Positions 8,289 through 16,692 of a stretch of DNA of 64,000 bases are shown piece after piece. Where the stretch lies: the NCBI GenBank assembly GCA_942491535.1, contig CALOBV010000006.1, positions 62,001-126,000 on the forward strand, given 5' to 3'. Each line of letters starts with the position of its first letter. Within the stretch, counting starts at the first letter, position 1. This DNA comes from JAUVKT01 sp942491535. Its GTDB lineage: Bacteria > Bacteroidota > Bacteroidia > Bacteroidales > VadinHA17. The position numbers and the translations under genes were made by a program. Below the pieces are notes generated by a model. That model did no database searches and was not told where the DNA came from. It was given only the letters and a program-made list of their open reading frames with translations.

Positions 8289-9444
8289 TTACTAATTCTC
8301 CCTTTTTAATCTCCAGTATTCCTATTGGAATCTTCATTAATCCAACTGCATCGGGTAAGGCGTTTATATGAGCTGAGCCGTGATAATCTGCTGCCTCAAC
8401 TTTATTATCGGGTTTAAGCAAGACAGGCACAAAAGCCAGTCTTTCGCCTCTTCTCCTTTTATATTCTTTAGCCAGGGTATAGCTATGCTCATCAGCTTTC
8501 CAGTTTGAATTTAAGGACCTGGCTATAAGTGGTCTGACAAATAATTCAAACTGCACAAAGGATGAAACAGGATTACCTGGAAGTCCGAATACAATACCTG
8601 TACTATGGATGCCAAAAGTTGTTGGTTTACCAGGCTGTACTGCTACCCTGTCGAAAATAATTTCCACCCCGGCCAGTTTCAATACTTTTGGTACGAAGTC
8701 AAAATCTCCCATAGAAACACCACCTGTCAGCAATACTATATCACACTCATCAATTGCGCCTGCAACCAGGTTAAATGTTTCTTCTTCAGAATCTCTGGCA
8801 ATACCATAATAGAAGGCATCTGCTCCGGCTCTTATTACCTGTGCAATTAACTGGTAGGCATTACTGTTTCTTATCTGACCTTTACCCGGTACATCTGTTG
8901 GTTCAACCAGTTCATCACCTGTACTTATTACCCCAACTTTGGGTTTCTTACATACTTCGACTTGTACAGCACCCACTGTTGCCATTACGGCAATATCCTG
9001 TGGTCTGATAACCCGTCCCTTTCTCAGAACGACATCACCTTCAGATATATCTTCAGCCTTCCTTGCTATATTATCTTTTCGTGAACTGCCGGTATATTTA
9101 ACTTTATTATTTATTTCAAGAGCATCTTCGACCATAAACACAAAATCCGCTCCACCGGGCACGGCTGCCCCTGTCATTATTTTCGAGCACTCTCCCTCGC
9201 CTACCACCTTATTGGCAAGAGCCCCGGCAGATATCGTTTCAATTATTTCCAGTTCTTTATCAAGATCACAACGCCTGCATGCATAACCGTCTACAGCTGT
9301 CTTATCAAAAGGCGGCATATCCATATCACTTGTAATATCTTCGGCCAGCACTCTGCCAAGAGAGTCGATAAACTGCACCTTCTCTGTTGATATTTCTATC
9401 GTATGGCTGGCTACTATTTCCTGTGCTTTCTCAAATGGAATCAT
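8272..9444 (-). CDS. moeA: Molybdopterin molybdenumtransferase MoeA
   Basis: A 390-residue enzyme that inserts the metal oxyanion into adenylated pterin. Recognised blocks are MPPFDKTAVDGYA (43-55), GVISTGDELVEP (171-182), the catalytic LTGGVSMGDFDFVP (239-252) and FGLPGNPVSSF (286-296). A separate C-terminal MoeA_C beta domain ends the protein. There is one moeA here, 13 bp downstream of a tungstate-type transporter and upstream of moaA. In archaea and other tungsten users a particular MoeA copy is thought to be tungsten-specific, so tungsten insertion is a reasonable inference from the neighbours, not from the sequence itself. Confidence 0.95.
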   Translation of the reverse strand: MIPFEKAQEIVASHTIEISTEKVQFIDSLGRVLAEDITSDMDMPPFDKTAVDGYACRRCDLDKELEIIETISAGALANKVVGEGECSKIMTGAAVPGGADFVFMVEDALEINNKVKYTGSSRKDNIARKAEDISEGDVVLRKGRVIRPQDIAVMATVGAVQVEVCKKPKVGVISTGDELVEPTDVPGKGQIRNSNAYQLIAQVIRAGADAFYYGIARDSEEETFNLVAGAIDECDIVLLTGGVSMGDFDFVPKVLKLAGVEIIFDRVAVQPGKPTTFGIHSTGIVFGLPGNPVSSFVQFELFVRPLIARSLNSNWKADEHSYTLAKEYKRRRGERLAFVPVLLKPDNKVEAADYHGSAHINALPDAVGLMKIPIGILEIKKGELVNVRQI

Positions 9445-9457
9445 ATTTCTTTATTGT

Positions 9458-10501
9458 TTACATTACTTTGATAGATTCGGGTCTGAAGCTTATATAAATT
9501 GTCATCCCGGTCTTAAGGGATAAACTACTCAGCATTTCTTCGCTGAATGTTGCATAAAATGTTTCACCGGCTTCAATAAATGCCTCATATCCATACTCTG
9601 CCCGGTTAAGTTCACTGATTACTCCAGAAGTACAATTACTATCGCATCCCGGACTTTCGAGCGACAATCTCAGGTCTGTACTTCTAATCATTACCATTCC
9701 GTCTTCGGGATAATTACCAGGTGCCAGGAGGAAATTAAATCCATCAAGCCCTGTGGCAATATTATCGTCTCCTTTTTTTTCAATCTTCACCTTGAAGAAA
9801 TTTTGTATACCAGCGAAGCGTGCTACAAATCTATTTACCGGATTATTAAATACATCTTCTGGTTCACCCACCTGGATAATTTTGCCATTATGTATTACTC
9901 CCACCCTGTCGGCAAGGCGAATTGCTTCACGATAATCATGAGTAACATGCATAATTGTCATACCGGCCTTATTAATCTTACGCAGTAGTCTCCTTAAATC
10001 GTCCCTCAGTGGAGTATCTATCGATGACATTGGTTCGTCGAGCAGAATAATTTTAGGCGACCTTACAAGAGTGCGGGCTACTGCTACCCTCTGTTTTTCT
10101 CCCCCCGACAGGAATACCGGTTTTCTATGCAGTATATGACTGATATTAACTTCTGCTGCAAGATCTTTAACTTTTTTCTCAATATCATCCCTGTCGAGTC
10201 CGCTCATTTTCAAGGGATAAGCAATATTCTCAAATACAGTAAGATGAGGAAAGAGGGCAAAATCCTGGAATACCAGGCCTATTTCCCTGACCTGAATCTT
10301 ATGATCTGTGATATCATGGCCATCAAGCAACAATTTCCCGCTATCTGCTTTTCGAAGACCCGATATAACCTCAAGCAGCTGGGATTTACCCGATCCTGAT
10401 CTTCCAAGCAGCACAAAGTACTCACCATCTCCAATATCCAGGTTGATATCCTGTAATGAAAACTTGCCGTAGCTTTTTGTAATTCCTGATATACTGAGCA
10501 T
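9458..10501 (-). CDS. wtpC: Tungstate/molybdate ABC transporter ATP-binding protein
   Basis: A 347-residue ABC ATPase driving oxyanion import. Walker A is GRSGSGKS (33-40), the Q-loop Gln is at 79, the signature LSGGEKQRVAVART starts at 131, Walker B is IILLDEP (151-157) and the switch His is at 188 (VTHD). About 110 residues after the ATPase form a TOBE-like regulatory domain with a VMIRSTDLRLS segment, as in ModC/WtpC. One base separates it from the permease gene, so translation is coupled. Substrate specificity comes from the neighbouring WtpA-type binding protein and not from the ATPase. Confidence 0.9.
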   Translation of the reverse strand: MLSISGITKSYGKFSLQDINLDIGDGEYFVLLGRSGSGKSQLLEVISGLRKADSGKLLLDGHDITDHKIQVREIGLVFQDFALFPHLTVFENIAYPLKMSGLDRDDIEKKVKDLAAEVNISHILHRKPVFLSGGEKQRVAVARTLVRSPKIILLDEPMSSIDTPLRDDLRRLLRKINKAGMTIMHVTHDYREAIRLADRVGVIHNGKIIQVGEPEDVFNNPVNRFVARFAGIQNFFKVKIEKKGDDNIATGLDGFNFLLAPGNYPEDGMVMIRSTDLRLSLESPGCDSNCTSGVISELNRAEYGYEAFIEAGETFYATFSEEMLSSLSLKTGMTIYISFRPESIKVM

Positions 10502-10502
10502 A

Positions 10503-11312
10503 CTATCCTTCCTGGTCTTTTGAAATATCCGGATTAAAACTTCCCCTGGCCGAAATCATTCGAAGTAAAATAAATACAAGAAGAGCAACAATAATAAATA
10601 GCAATGATGCCGGGCGGGCATATCCTATTCCAAACTGATTAAAGCGCTCATATATTAATACTGGTGCTGTCATAGGGTGATAGGCAATTATTACAATTGC
10701 TCCGAATTCACTCATTCCCCTGGCAAACATCATAATAAATCCGGATGCAATACTTCTCCATGACAATGGCAGTGAGACAGTAAAAAACATTTTCACAGGA
10801 GATGCACCCAGGTTAAGTGCTGCTTTCTCGAGTCGCACCGGAACTGCGGCAAAGCCATCGCGTGCCGAATTAATAAGGAAAGACAGGCTCACAAAAGCCA
10901 TGGCAAGAGCTATACCGGCAGGATTACCTACCAGGCTAATACCAAACATAGCTGCCAGTTTGCCAAGCGCTCCCTCTCTTGAAATAAATCCCAGAAGAGC
11001 TATCCCGGCAGCTGAATGAGGCAAAACCACAGGAAGATCTATAAGGCCCTGTAACACTCTTTTCCCGCGAAAGTTATACCTGGCCATTATCCATGCAAAA
11101 GGAACTGCACCAAGTGAAAAAACCAGGGTGGTTAAAAAAGCAACTGACAGAGTAAGCCATACACTATCCTGGACTTCCTTATCGCTTACTGTTTCGAAAA
11201 ATTCGGAAGAGCTTGTTTTCAATACCAATCCGATCAATGGCGCAAGTATAAACAAGAGCACCAGTGATGAAAGAATCAATATAACCCAGTGGAATGTGCT
11301 TTTGGTATTCAT
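10503..11312 (-). CDS. wtpB: Tungstate/molybdate ABC transporter permease
   Basis: A 269-residue inner-membrane permease of the ModB/WtpB (CysTWA) type. About six helices are visible, starting with a clear one at residues 9-29. The cytoplasmic coupling loop reads EKAALNLGASPVKMFFTVSLPLSW (EAA motif with the invariant Gly; about 161-184). The following FARGMSEFGA segment is typical of sulfate/molybdate permeases. It lies between the ATPase gene (1 bp away) and the binding-protein gene (14 bp away). Confidence 0.9.
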   Translation of the reverse strand: MNTKSTFHWVILILSSLVLLFILAPLIGLVLKTSSSEFFETVSDKEVQDSVWLTLSVAFLTTLVFSLGAVPFAWIMARYNFRGKRVLQGLIDLPVVLPHSAAGIALLGFISREGALGKLAAMFGISLVGNPAGIALAMAFVSLSFLINSARDGFAAVPVRLEKAALNLGASPVKMFFTVSLPLSWRSIASGFIMMFARGMSEFGAIVIIAYHPMTAPVLIYERFNQFGIGYARPASLLFIIVALLVFILLRMISARGSFNPDISKDQEG

Positions 11313-11326
11313 CTTGAATTATTGAA

Positions 11327-12238
11327 CTATAGATCTTCAAGTATTCCAGGGGGCAGATCGAGCACGTCCTGACCATTAGACATAATAATCTTTCGCCCCT
11401 GGCTGCCAATAAAGAATTTGAGGAACTTAATTGCTTCTTCTCGCTGTGGTGCGTTATTTAAGAGGGTAATCCCGTAAACCATTTCTCCCCCGGTCATTTT
11501 GATATACTCCCCAGGGGCCTTGCCCACGATATCGACCGACACTCTGGAGTATAAATCATTCAATTCAGGATTTGACAGATTAACTTCATCGGGAAGCTCA
11601 ATAAAATCAAAATTGTGTTGCAGGGCTACCGATTTATATATAAAGAAATAATCCAGCACACCTGTTTCTAAGAGGGCCACCAGGTCTACTTCTTTTGGTC
11701 TTATCATATTCTGGTCTTTCGACGTAAGAGTTTCTGTAATATCATCCCTGTCATAATAAATATCGGCCAGTTTCATTGTCATAATAGATCTATAACCACA
11801 TGGGTCTGAATCAGGATCTGAGCGGCCATAGATAACCTTCTTGTCCATTAGAATTTCATACCAGTTATCTGCATTTATCTCATCTGAGCGTCTTGATTTT
11901 TCTGTAAATGCTATAGCCATCGAATTTGAGGCAAATTTTATATTCAGATCGGTATAATCGGGGATTAACATTTCGTCGATAACCATATAATCGGCGGAGG
12001 CCATAATATCACACTCTCTTTTAAGGTCGGTTATTTTCCTGGCACAGGCAACTGATCCTGCTCCCTCAAGTTGAATATCTATACCAGGGTTTTGTTCTTC
12101 GTACTTTCTCTCCATCTGTTTTAATGGTACAGAGAGGCTACCTGCATGAAATACGATTACTTTAATCTTTCCGGAGCCATCGCCGATGCACGAGACCAAA
12201 AGTGCCAGCACCATTAAAATGGGGAACAACTTTTTCAT
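11327..12238 (-). CDS. wtpA: Tungstate-binding lipoprotein WtpA
   Basis: A 303-residue substrate-binding lipoprotein. The lipobox is LLVSC with the acylated Cys at 17, so it should be membrane-anchored and face the periplasm. The mature part shows the WtpA/ModA-archaeal pattern and not the bacterial ModA pattern: VFHAGSLSVPL near the start (anion-binding loop), EGAGSVACARKITDLKR, YGRSDPDSDPCGYRS and LDYFFIYKSVA. In characterised archaeal members this class binds tungstate with very high affinity using two acidic side chains. The AOR gene 2 kb upstream makes tungstate the expected substrate. Molybdate remains possible. Confidence 0.88.
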   Translation of the reverse strand: MKKLFPILMVLALLVSCIGDGSGKIKVIVFHAGSLSVPLKQMERKYEEQNPGIDIQLEGAGSVACARKITDLKRECDIMASADYMVIDEMLIPDYTDLNIKFASNSMAIAFTEKSRRSDEINADNWYEILMDKKVIYGRSDPDSDPCGYRSIMTMKLADIYYDRDDITETLTSKDQNMIRPKEVDLVALLETGVLDYFFIYKSVALQHNFDFIELPDEVNLSNPELNDLYSRVSVDIVGKAPGEYIKMTGGEMVYGITLLNNAPQREEAIKFLKFFIGSQGRKIIMSNGQDVLDLPPGILEDL

Positions 12239-12242
12239 TCAA

Positions 12243-12620
12243 TTATTTATTTATTTTTCTAAAAAACTTTTTCGTGATGTCATTAATGGCAGCATCAAAA
12301 TACTGAGTAAGCTCGCTATAACCATCAATTAGCTCATGTCCTTCGGGCGAAAGCTCCGTATGTCCGCCATCAGACCCGCCTCTTTTCTTTATTACAAGAG
12401 GGAAGCCAAGATTCTTTTCGACCTTGTTTACTATTCCCCACGCTTTTCTGTAACTAATCTTCATCTCTTCAGCTGCTGCTACAATTGATTTCAATCTATC
12501 AATGGTTTGGAGCAACCTGAATCCTTCACTGTTCAGAATCCTTCTTTCGTTGGTATTTTCGAGATTCAACTGATACTTCAGAAAGACATTATAATATTTT
12601 GATCCTTTTGAACCAGCCAT
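12243..12620 (-). CDS. ModE-like winged-helix regulator without oxyanion-binding domain
   Basis: A 125-residue protein whose central part (about 28-95) is the LysR/ModE-type winged helix: RLLQTIDRLKSIVAAAEEM followed by KISYRKAWGIVNKVEKNLGFPLV and a GGxxGG wing, then LSPEGHELIDGY. This is the N-terminal DNA-binding domain of ModE. The molbindin (Mop/TOBE) domains that sense oxyanion in Escherichia coli ModE are missing. It is the first gene of the wtp-moe-moa run, 4 bp ahead of wtpA, so it is probably the local regulator. How it senses metal is unknown. Confidence 0.8.
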   Translation of the reverse strand: MAGSKGSKYYNVFLKYQLNLENTNERRILNSEGFRLLQTIDRLKSIVAAAEEMKISYRKAWGIVNKVEKNLGFPLVIKKRGGSDGGHTELSPEGHELIDGYSELTQYFDAAINDITKKFFRKINK

Positions 12621-12626
12621 CTTTTT

Positions 12627-12665
12627 TAAGGTTTAAAGGGTTGATAAAGTTGAAAGGGTTTTAAA
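12627..12665. repeat. Short AACCCTTT-type repeat ahead of the wtp-moa operon
   Basis: On the minus strand this stretch reads as consecutive 8-10 base steps: AACCCTTT, CAACTTTATC, AACCCTTT and AAACCTT. It lies just upstream of the regulator gene, where the operon leader should be. Confidence 0.45.
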
Positions 12666-12686
12666 ATCTAAAACTGTGGGCAGGTA

Positions 12687-12968
12687 CTACTTATATAAGC
12701 ACTTATATGCGCTTGTTTCTGCGACTTTTACCTTAAACTTAGTGTCTTTAGCTACAATAAAGGTCTCAAAAGGGGAATAATCCTTCCATTCTGATTCGCC
12801 GGGGAGCTGAACTGTAAGCTTACCTGATACTACTGTCATATATTCAACTGTTGAAGTACCAAATTCATAATCACCGGGCAGCATAACACCACAGGTTACT
12901 GCACCTTCATTATTCTCAAGGGCCAGAGACTTTACCTTACCGTCGAAATATTCATTTACATTAATCAT
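12687..12968 (-). CDS. ppnP: Pyrimidine/purine nucleoside phosphorylase PpnP
   Basis: A 93-residue single-domain cupin of the YaiE/DUF1255 family, whose Escherichia coli member splits nucleosides with phosphate. The conserved path NVNEYFDGKVKSL, TCGVMLPGDYEFGTST, EYMTVVSGKLTVQLPG and PFETFIVAKDTKFKVKV covers the whole length. A perfect -7 box sits 43 bp upstream, so it is likely transcribed on its own. Its position inside the cofactor island is probably incidental. Confidence 0.88.
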   Translation of the reverse strand: MINVNEYFDGKVKSLALENNEGAVTCGVMLPGDYEFGTSTVEYMTVVSGKLTVQLPGESEWKDYSPFETFIVAKDTKFKVKVAETSAYKCLYK

Positions 12969-13010
12969 TATATAGGTTATTTTAGATTGTACTTAAAAAT
13001 TTTAAGGCTA

Positions 13011-13018
13011 CAAATTTA
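13011..13018 (-). promoter_or_regulatory. -7 box of ppnP
   Basis: The minus strand reads TAAATTTG (TAnnTTTG), leaving a leader of about 36 nt before the ppnP start. No convincing -33 TTG was seen. Confidence 0.4.
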
Positions 13019-13045
13019 CATCATATTTTTCGGTATAAGGCTAAG

Positions 13046-14161
13046 TTAATTACCTGAATCGTCATCTCCCTCAATTATGATATATCCCAGCATTGCACCT
13101 TTTAAATGCCTGTCGGCAAAGAAATCTGATCCCGGTCGTATTATAAACCTGCCATCCTCATCATTGCCTGCATCTATAAGCAGGGTTTCAGCCATATCTG
13201 TCCGATTCAGTAATTCTGATATTGAGTAAACAACCCTGTAAGCATCTTTAGCGCCGAAAGCCATAAGTCCTTTTTTCAGATCGTTAATACTAAATTCGTG
13301 TGCCTCCCTTAATACGTCAGCAAGTGGTGTGCCCGTAAACTTCCTGCCACCCTTATATCCCCGGCTCAGGCCAAAAAAAACAGTATTGTGAGAAGTAAGG
13401 TTTAGGTTAATACTCTTCTGGTTGCTAATAACAAAATTTATACCCGGACCACTTACACTTACTTCAGGAGAATAGAGGGGACTTAATCCCTTATAGCCGG
13501 GAAAACTTTTCGGAAAAGATTTTATGGTAATTGATACCGGTTGATCAATATTTCTGACAGTCATATAATCATTAGCAGCAACAAGTTTTATTTTTGTGGG
13601 GACTTCCCATCTGTCGTCATCACTTTTCGGAAAGATGGGCTGTACCCCTGTTGCCAGTATAATATCATTAGCCGAGGCAGTATAATATAATTCCCCCCAG
13701 CTAAAAACAGCCTTTTCTCCCTTATTGTTCTCAACAACAATATAAAGATCTGTCGACTGCTTAAACTCGTCATAGTTAAGCTTACTGATTACATAATCTT
13801 TAAGCAAATCAGCCAATGAGTAACCATAATACTGAAAGGCTCCCATAAATACAGGTTCATCGCTTCCACCGGATGGCATATACTCCTTAACTGTTACTGT
13901 TCTTACAAGCAGGTTTTCTGTTGATGGTGTGCCGGGATTTAAAATCTCACCCCTTACTTCAGGTATTATTCCTGATAGTTCGCAGGGTGATATATTATCA
14001 AAAGCGTCATTATTATAAAGAGCTCTTATTGAATCGTTTAATAGAAATAAATCAAGGTTATTGCTCTTTATAGTCTCACCCGATATAGCATCTACCCTCT
14101 GTGCAAATATATTTAAGGACAATAAAAGTGCTATACTGAATAACAGAATAAAATGTTTCAT
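13046..14161 (-). CDS. Exported protein with tandem sulfite-oxidase-like (molybdopterin-fold) domains
   Basis: A 371-residue protein with a signal peptide (1-20, ending NIFAQ). The second half carries the order typical of the oxidoreductase molybdopterin-binding fold: FTGTPLADVLREA, then AFGAKDAYRVVYSISEL, then LLIDAGNDEDGRFIIRPGSDFFADRHLKGAMLGYIII split over the C-terminus. A more diverged first copy reads AFQYYGYSLADLL, VVENNKGEKAVFSWGEL and IILATGV. I see only one cysteine (SPCEL, near residue 60), outside the usual ligand position, so a bound cofactor is doubtful. It lies next to the AOR gene with its own promoter. Fold call moderate; function unknown. Confidence 0.6.
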   Translation of the reverse strand: MKHFILLFSIALLLSLNIFAQRVDAISGETIKSNNLDLFLLNDSIRALYNNDAFDNISPCELSGIIPEVRGEILNPGTPSTENLLVRTVTVKEYMPSGGSDEPVFMGAFQYYGYSLADLLKDYVISKLNYDEFKQSTDLYIVVENNKGEKAVFSWGELYYTASANDIILATGVQPIFPKSDDDRWEVPTKIKLVAANDYMTVRNIDQPVSITIKSFPKSFPGYKGLSPLYSPEVSVSGPGINFVISNQKSINLNLTSHNTVFFGLSRGYKGGRKFTGTPLADVLREAHEFSINDLKKGLMAFGAKDAYRVVYSISELLNRTDMAETLLIDAGNDEDGRFIIRPGSDFFADRHLKGAMLGYIIIEGDDDSGN

Positions 14162-14203
14162 ACGCTAATAGGATTCCTGTTTAATAGATTTGTATACAGG
14201 GAG

Positions 14204-14234
14204 CGAATTTACATATTTTGCATATCGGTTGCAA
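14204..14234 (-). promoter_or_regulatory. Promoter of the sulfite-oxidase-fold gene
   Basis: On the minus strand TTG (14234-14232) is followed after 20 bp by TAAATTCG (14211-14204), one mismatch from the Bacteroidota TTTG-N19-TAnnTTTG consensus. The leader to the ATG at 14161 is about 36 nt. Confidence 0.55.
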
Positions 14235-14287
14235 GAAGCTTGTTGAAAAAATGGAGGATTGATGGGTGGAGGGTAGATGGGTAAGAA

Positions 14288-14325
14288 TAATGCCGTTATT
14301 AATAAGGAAATTAATAACGGCATTA
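14288..14325 (-). terminator. Perfect 16-bp hairpin behind the AOR gene
   Basis: The arms 14288-14303 and 14310-14325 are perfect inverted repeats (TAATGCCGTTATTAAT) around a 6-nt loop, 28 nt beyond the AOR stop codon. There is no U-run after it on the minus strand, so it may stop polymerase weakly or protect the 3' end of the AOR message. Confidence 0.6.
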
Positions 14326-14352
14326 ATTAATATTAAGAAATTAACATATTTC

Positions 14353-16509
14353 TTATTCCTGGAAATCTTTTACTACCTCAATAAGCTCGGGAAGATCCAT
14401 CTTAATATTCTTAAGGAAATCGATTTTTGGAACGCCATACTTGTTCCATCCCCTCCTTTTGTATACAGCGTCGAGCAGTTTCTCGTACTGATCTTCCCTG
14501 TAGGCACGGGTAATGGCCATCTTTTCTTCTACACTTTTCCCCTTCGGATCAATACCTATAAGTTCCTTCATCTGCTTATCGTAGCGCTCAGATCTTGATT
14601 CATACTCTTCGGCAGTTACCGGTCCGGCAGCTCTGTAAGGCTGAGCATCGTGCTTACGGGTGCCATAGCCTCTTCTGAGGTTAAAGATTCTCTGGAAGTT
14701 ATATACTCTTTCAGAGTCTTCTATCATCCTTTTCTTATCAAATTCTCTGCCGGTTACCGATTTATAGATTGTTACATAGTTATCGACGTGCTCCGGTACC
14801 TTTGCAGGTTCGTCTGTCTCCCCGTTATTTTCAGGTTCCACATCATTCCAGGGAAGTTTACAAAGACCAACCAGCCCGAACCATGTACGGAACATAGGGA
14901 AGTAATGAAGAGCCTCAGCCTTGTCTTCAAATGTTGGTATCTGGTTATTTACCATATCCATAAATATCAACCAGGCCTCATCGTGTTGAGGTCCCTTATT
15001 AGTCATGGCAAATCCACCCTGCTGAGCAAGAGATTCTTTTGAAATATATTCCGAATACTCAAGTCCTTTATTCTCCATGCCGATATCCTGCAGGAATTCC
15101 GGTTCGCCCCATCCTTTTTCGGCGAATATCTTTTTCATCTTCCTGATACCCTGACCGGCAATCTTGCCAAATCCCTCTCCGCGACTGAGCATATGAAGCA
15201 GTTCTATTGCAGCTTCCTTGTTACCAAATCTAAGCTTAAGGCCTCCGGTACGTTCTTCATTTAAGATACCATTTTCGTAACACTCCATAATAAAGGCGAG
15301 CAAGGTGCCCCAGGAGATTGTACAGATACCATAAGTATCGCAATAGAAATTAGCCTCTATAATATAATCTGCATCAAAAATTCCGCAATTAGATCCCAGT
15401 CCGCCTGCATTTTCATATTCCGGTCCGTCAACAATAACTGTCTGACCGGCATATGGACCGGTGCTGAGCACATAATTGTCGACTGCTTTTGAGCATGCCA
15501 TATTACATCCTATCCAGCAACCATCCGGCACTCCCTGGGTAAATCTCCTCTTCCACTCGGCAGAATCAATATTTTTAATATCGGGATGACTTCCAAACTT
15601 ATAGTTATTAACGGGTAAGAGATCATGATCATCCATTATCTCCATAAGGTGTGCTGTTCCAACCTGCTTCATACGAGCCTGGCTGTCGTCAAGTTCGCGC
15701 ATCTCCCTGTTAAAATTCTTTCCTCTTTCCATAATGGCTTTCAGATCAACAACATTATTCAGGTTACCTTTGACCCCTGAACACCTACAAACTATTGCCC
15801 TGATTTTTTTGTCTCTAAGCACTGTTCCTATACCACCGCGGCCTGCCTGTTTCATACGTACCTCTTTTCGCTTAGGATCGTAAAAACTAAAGTTAAGCAT
15901 TCCGATTAATGAATTATCTGCTGCACTACCTGCCGAGACAACAGATACATTTCTCATGTCTTTCTCATCATCGGCAAACATCCCCGTGAACATTTCAGCC
16001 ATTATATGACTATCTGTCTTCTCCATCGGAATAGTCATAATCTGTACCTTATGGTTTACACCATCGATATAAACAACAACATCCTCATCAGACTTACCCT
16101 GTACTTCAAGTGCATCGTATCCGGCGAATTTAAGAAAGGGACCAAAGAAACCACCGGCATTGGAGTCTATAACAGAGTTAGTTGTAGGAGATATGGAGAC
16201 AACCAGGGATTTACCTGAACCTGAATACTGGGTAATACCACCAATCGGCCCTGAAGAGATAATTATTTCGTTTTCCGGATCATTCCATTTAGTATCGGGC
16301 TTTGTAGCATCCCATAAGTACCTCAGGCCATATCCTTTTCCACCAATAAATTTTTCCTTCATTTCGACAGGAACAATCTTTTCTTTTATCTCCTTCGAAC
16401 CTACATTTACGTAAAGAGTTTTATCAGTGTAGCCCTTGTCGAGAGCCTTCCATTTGTAAGACCATTCCTTCAGGATAGTAATTTTTGCCTTAAGTGCTTG
16501 ATAATCCAT
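14353..16509 (-). CDS. aor: Tungsten-containing aldehyde:ferredoxin oxidoreductase family protein
   Basis: A 718-residue cytoplasmic enzyme of the AOR family, which oxidises aldehydes to acids (or runs in reverse) with a tungsten bis-pterin and one 4Fe-4S cluster and passes electrons to ferredoxin. Visible landmarks are an N-terminal domain with EKFIGGKGYGLRYL (52-65), AGRGGIGTVLRDKKIRAI (222-239), the pterin-side DGPEYENAGGLGSNCG (361-376) and DTYGIC (391-396). The cluster ligands are Cys331, Cys335, Cys339 and Cys550. The spacing CX3CX3C differs from the usual CX2CX3C, and the second DXXGLC motif reads GLVGLC. An extra 30 or so residues precede the usual start. No ferredoxin-like subunit gene adjoins it. 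The substrate is unknown; GAPOR-like or general AOR roles are both open. Confidence 0.88.
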   Translation of the reverse strand: MDYQALKAKITILKEWSYKWKALDKGYTDKTLYVNVGSKEIKEKIVPVEMKEKFIGGKGYGLRYLWDATKPDTKWNDPENEIIISSGPIGGITQYSGSGKSLVVSISPTTNSVIDSNAGGFFGPFLKFAGYDALEVQGKSDEDVVVYIDGVNHKVQIMTIPMEKTDSHIMAEMFTGMFADDEKDMRNVSVVSAGSAADNSLIGMLNFSFYDPKRKEVRMKQAGRGGIGTVLRDKKIRAIVCRCSGVKGNLNNVVDLKAIMERGKNFNREMRELDDSQARMKQVGTAHLMEIMDDHDLLPVNNYKFGSHPDIKNIDSAEWKRRFTQGVPDGCWIGCNMACSKAVDNYVLSTGPYAGQTVIVDGPEYENAGGLGSNCGIFDADYIIEANFYCDTYGICTISWGTLLAFIMECYENGILNEERTGGLKLRFGNKEAAIELLHMLSRGEGFGKIAGQGIRKMKKIFAEKGWGEPEFLQDIGMENKGLEYSEYISKESLAQQGGFAMTNKGPQHDEAWLIFMDMVNNQIPTFEDKAEALHYFPMFRTWFGLVGLCKLPWNDVEPENNGETDEPAKVPEHVDNYVTIYKSVTGREFDKKRMIEDSERVYNFQRIFNLRRGYGTRKHDAQPYRAAGPVTAEEYESRSERYDKQMKELIGIDPKGKSVEEKMAITRAYREDQYEKLLDAVYKRRGWNKYGVPKIDFLKNIKMDLPELIEVVKDFQE

Positions 16510-16571
16510 GTTATATGTATTTAAAAATTAATTGTTTGCAATACTGATATGTGAGACTTAAAAATAGCAAT

Positions 16572-16602
16572 CAAATATAGATGATAAAATGACATATATC
16601 AA
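16572..16602 (-). promoter_or_regulatory. Promoter of the AOR gene
   Basis: The minus strand has TTG at 16602-16600, a 20-bp spacer and a perfect TATATTTG -7 box at 16579-16572. The transcription start would fall near 16565, giving a leader of about 55 nt before the AOR ATG. Confidence 0.65.
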
Positions 16603-16692
16603 TATGTTAGAGCTTGCATAACGGTCGACAGGAGAGGTGGTGGGCGTAGAATGGAGGGCGTAGATATAAGACGGACAAGGTAAAAAACCAGT

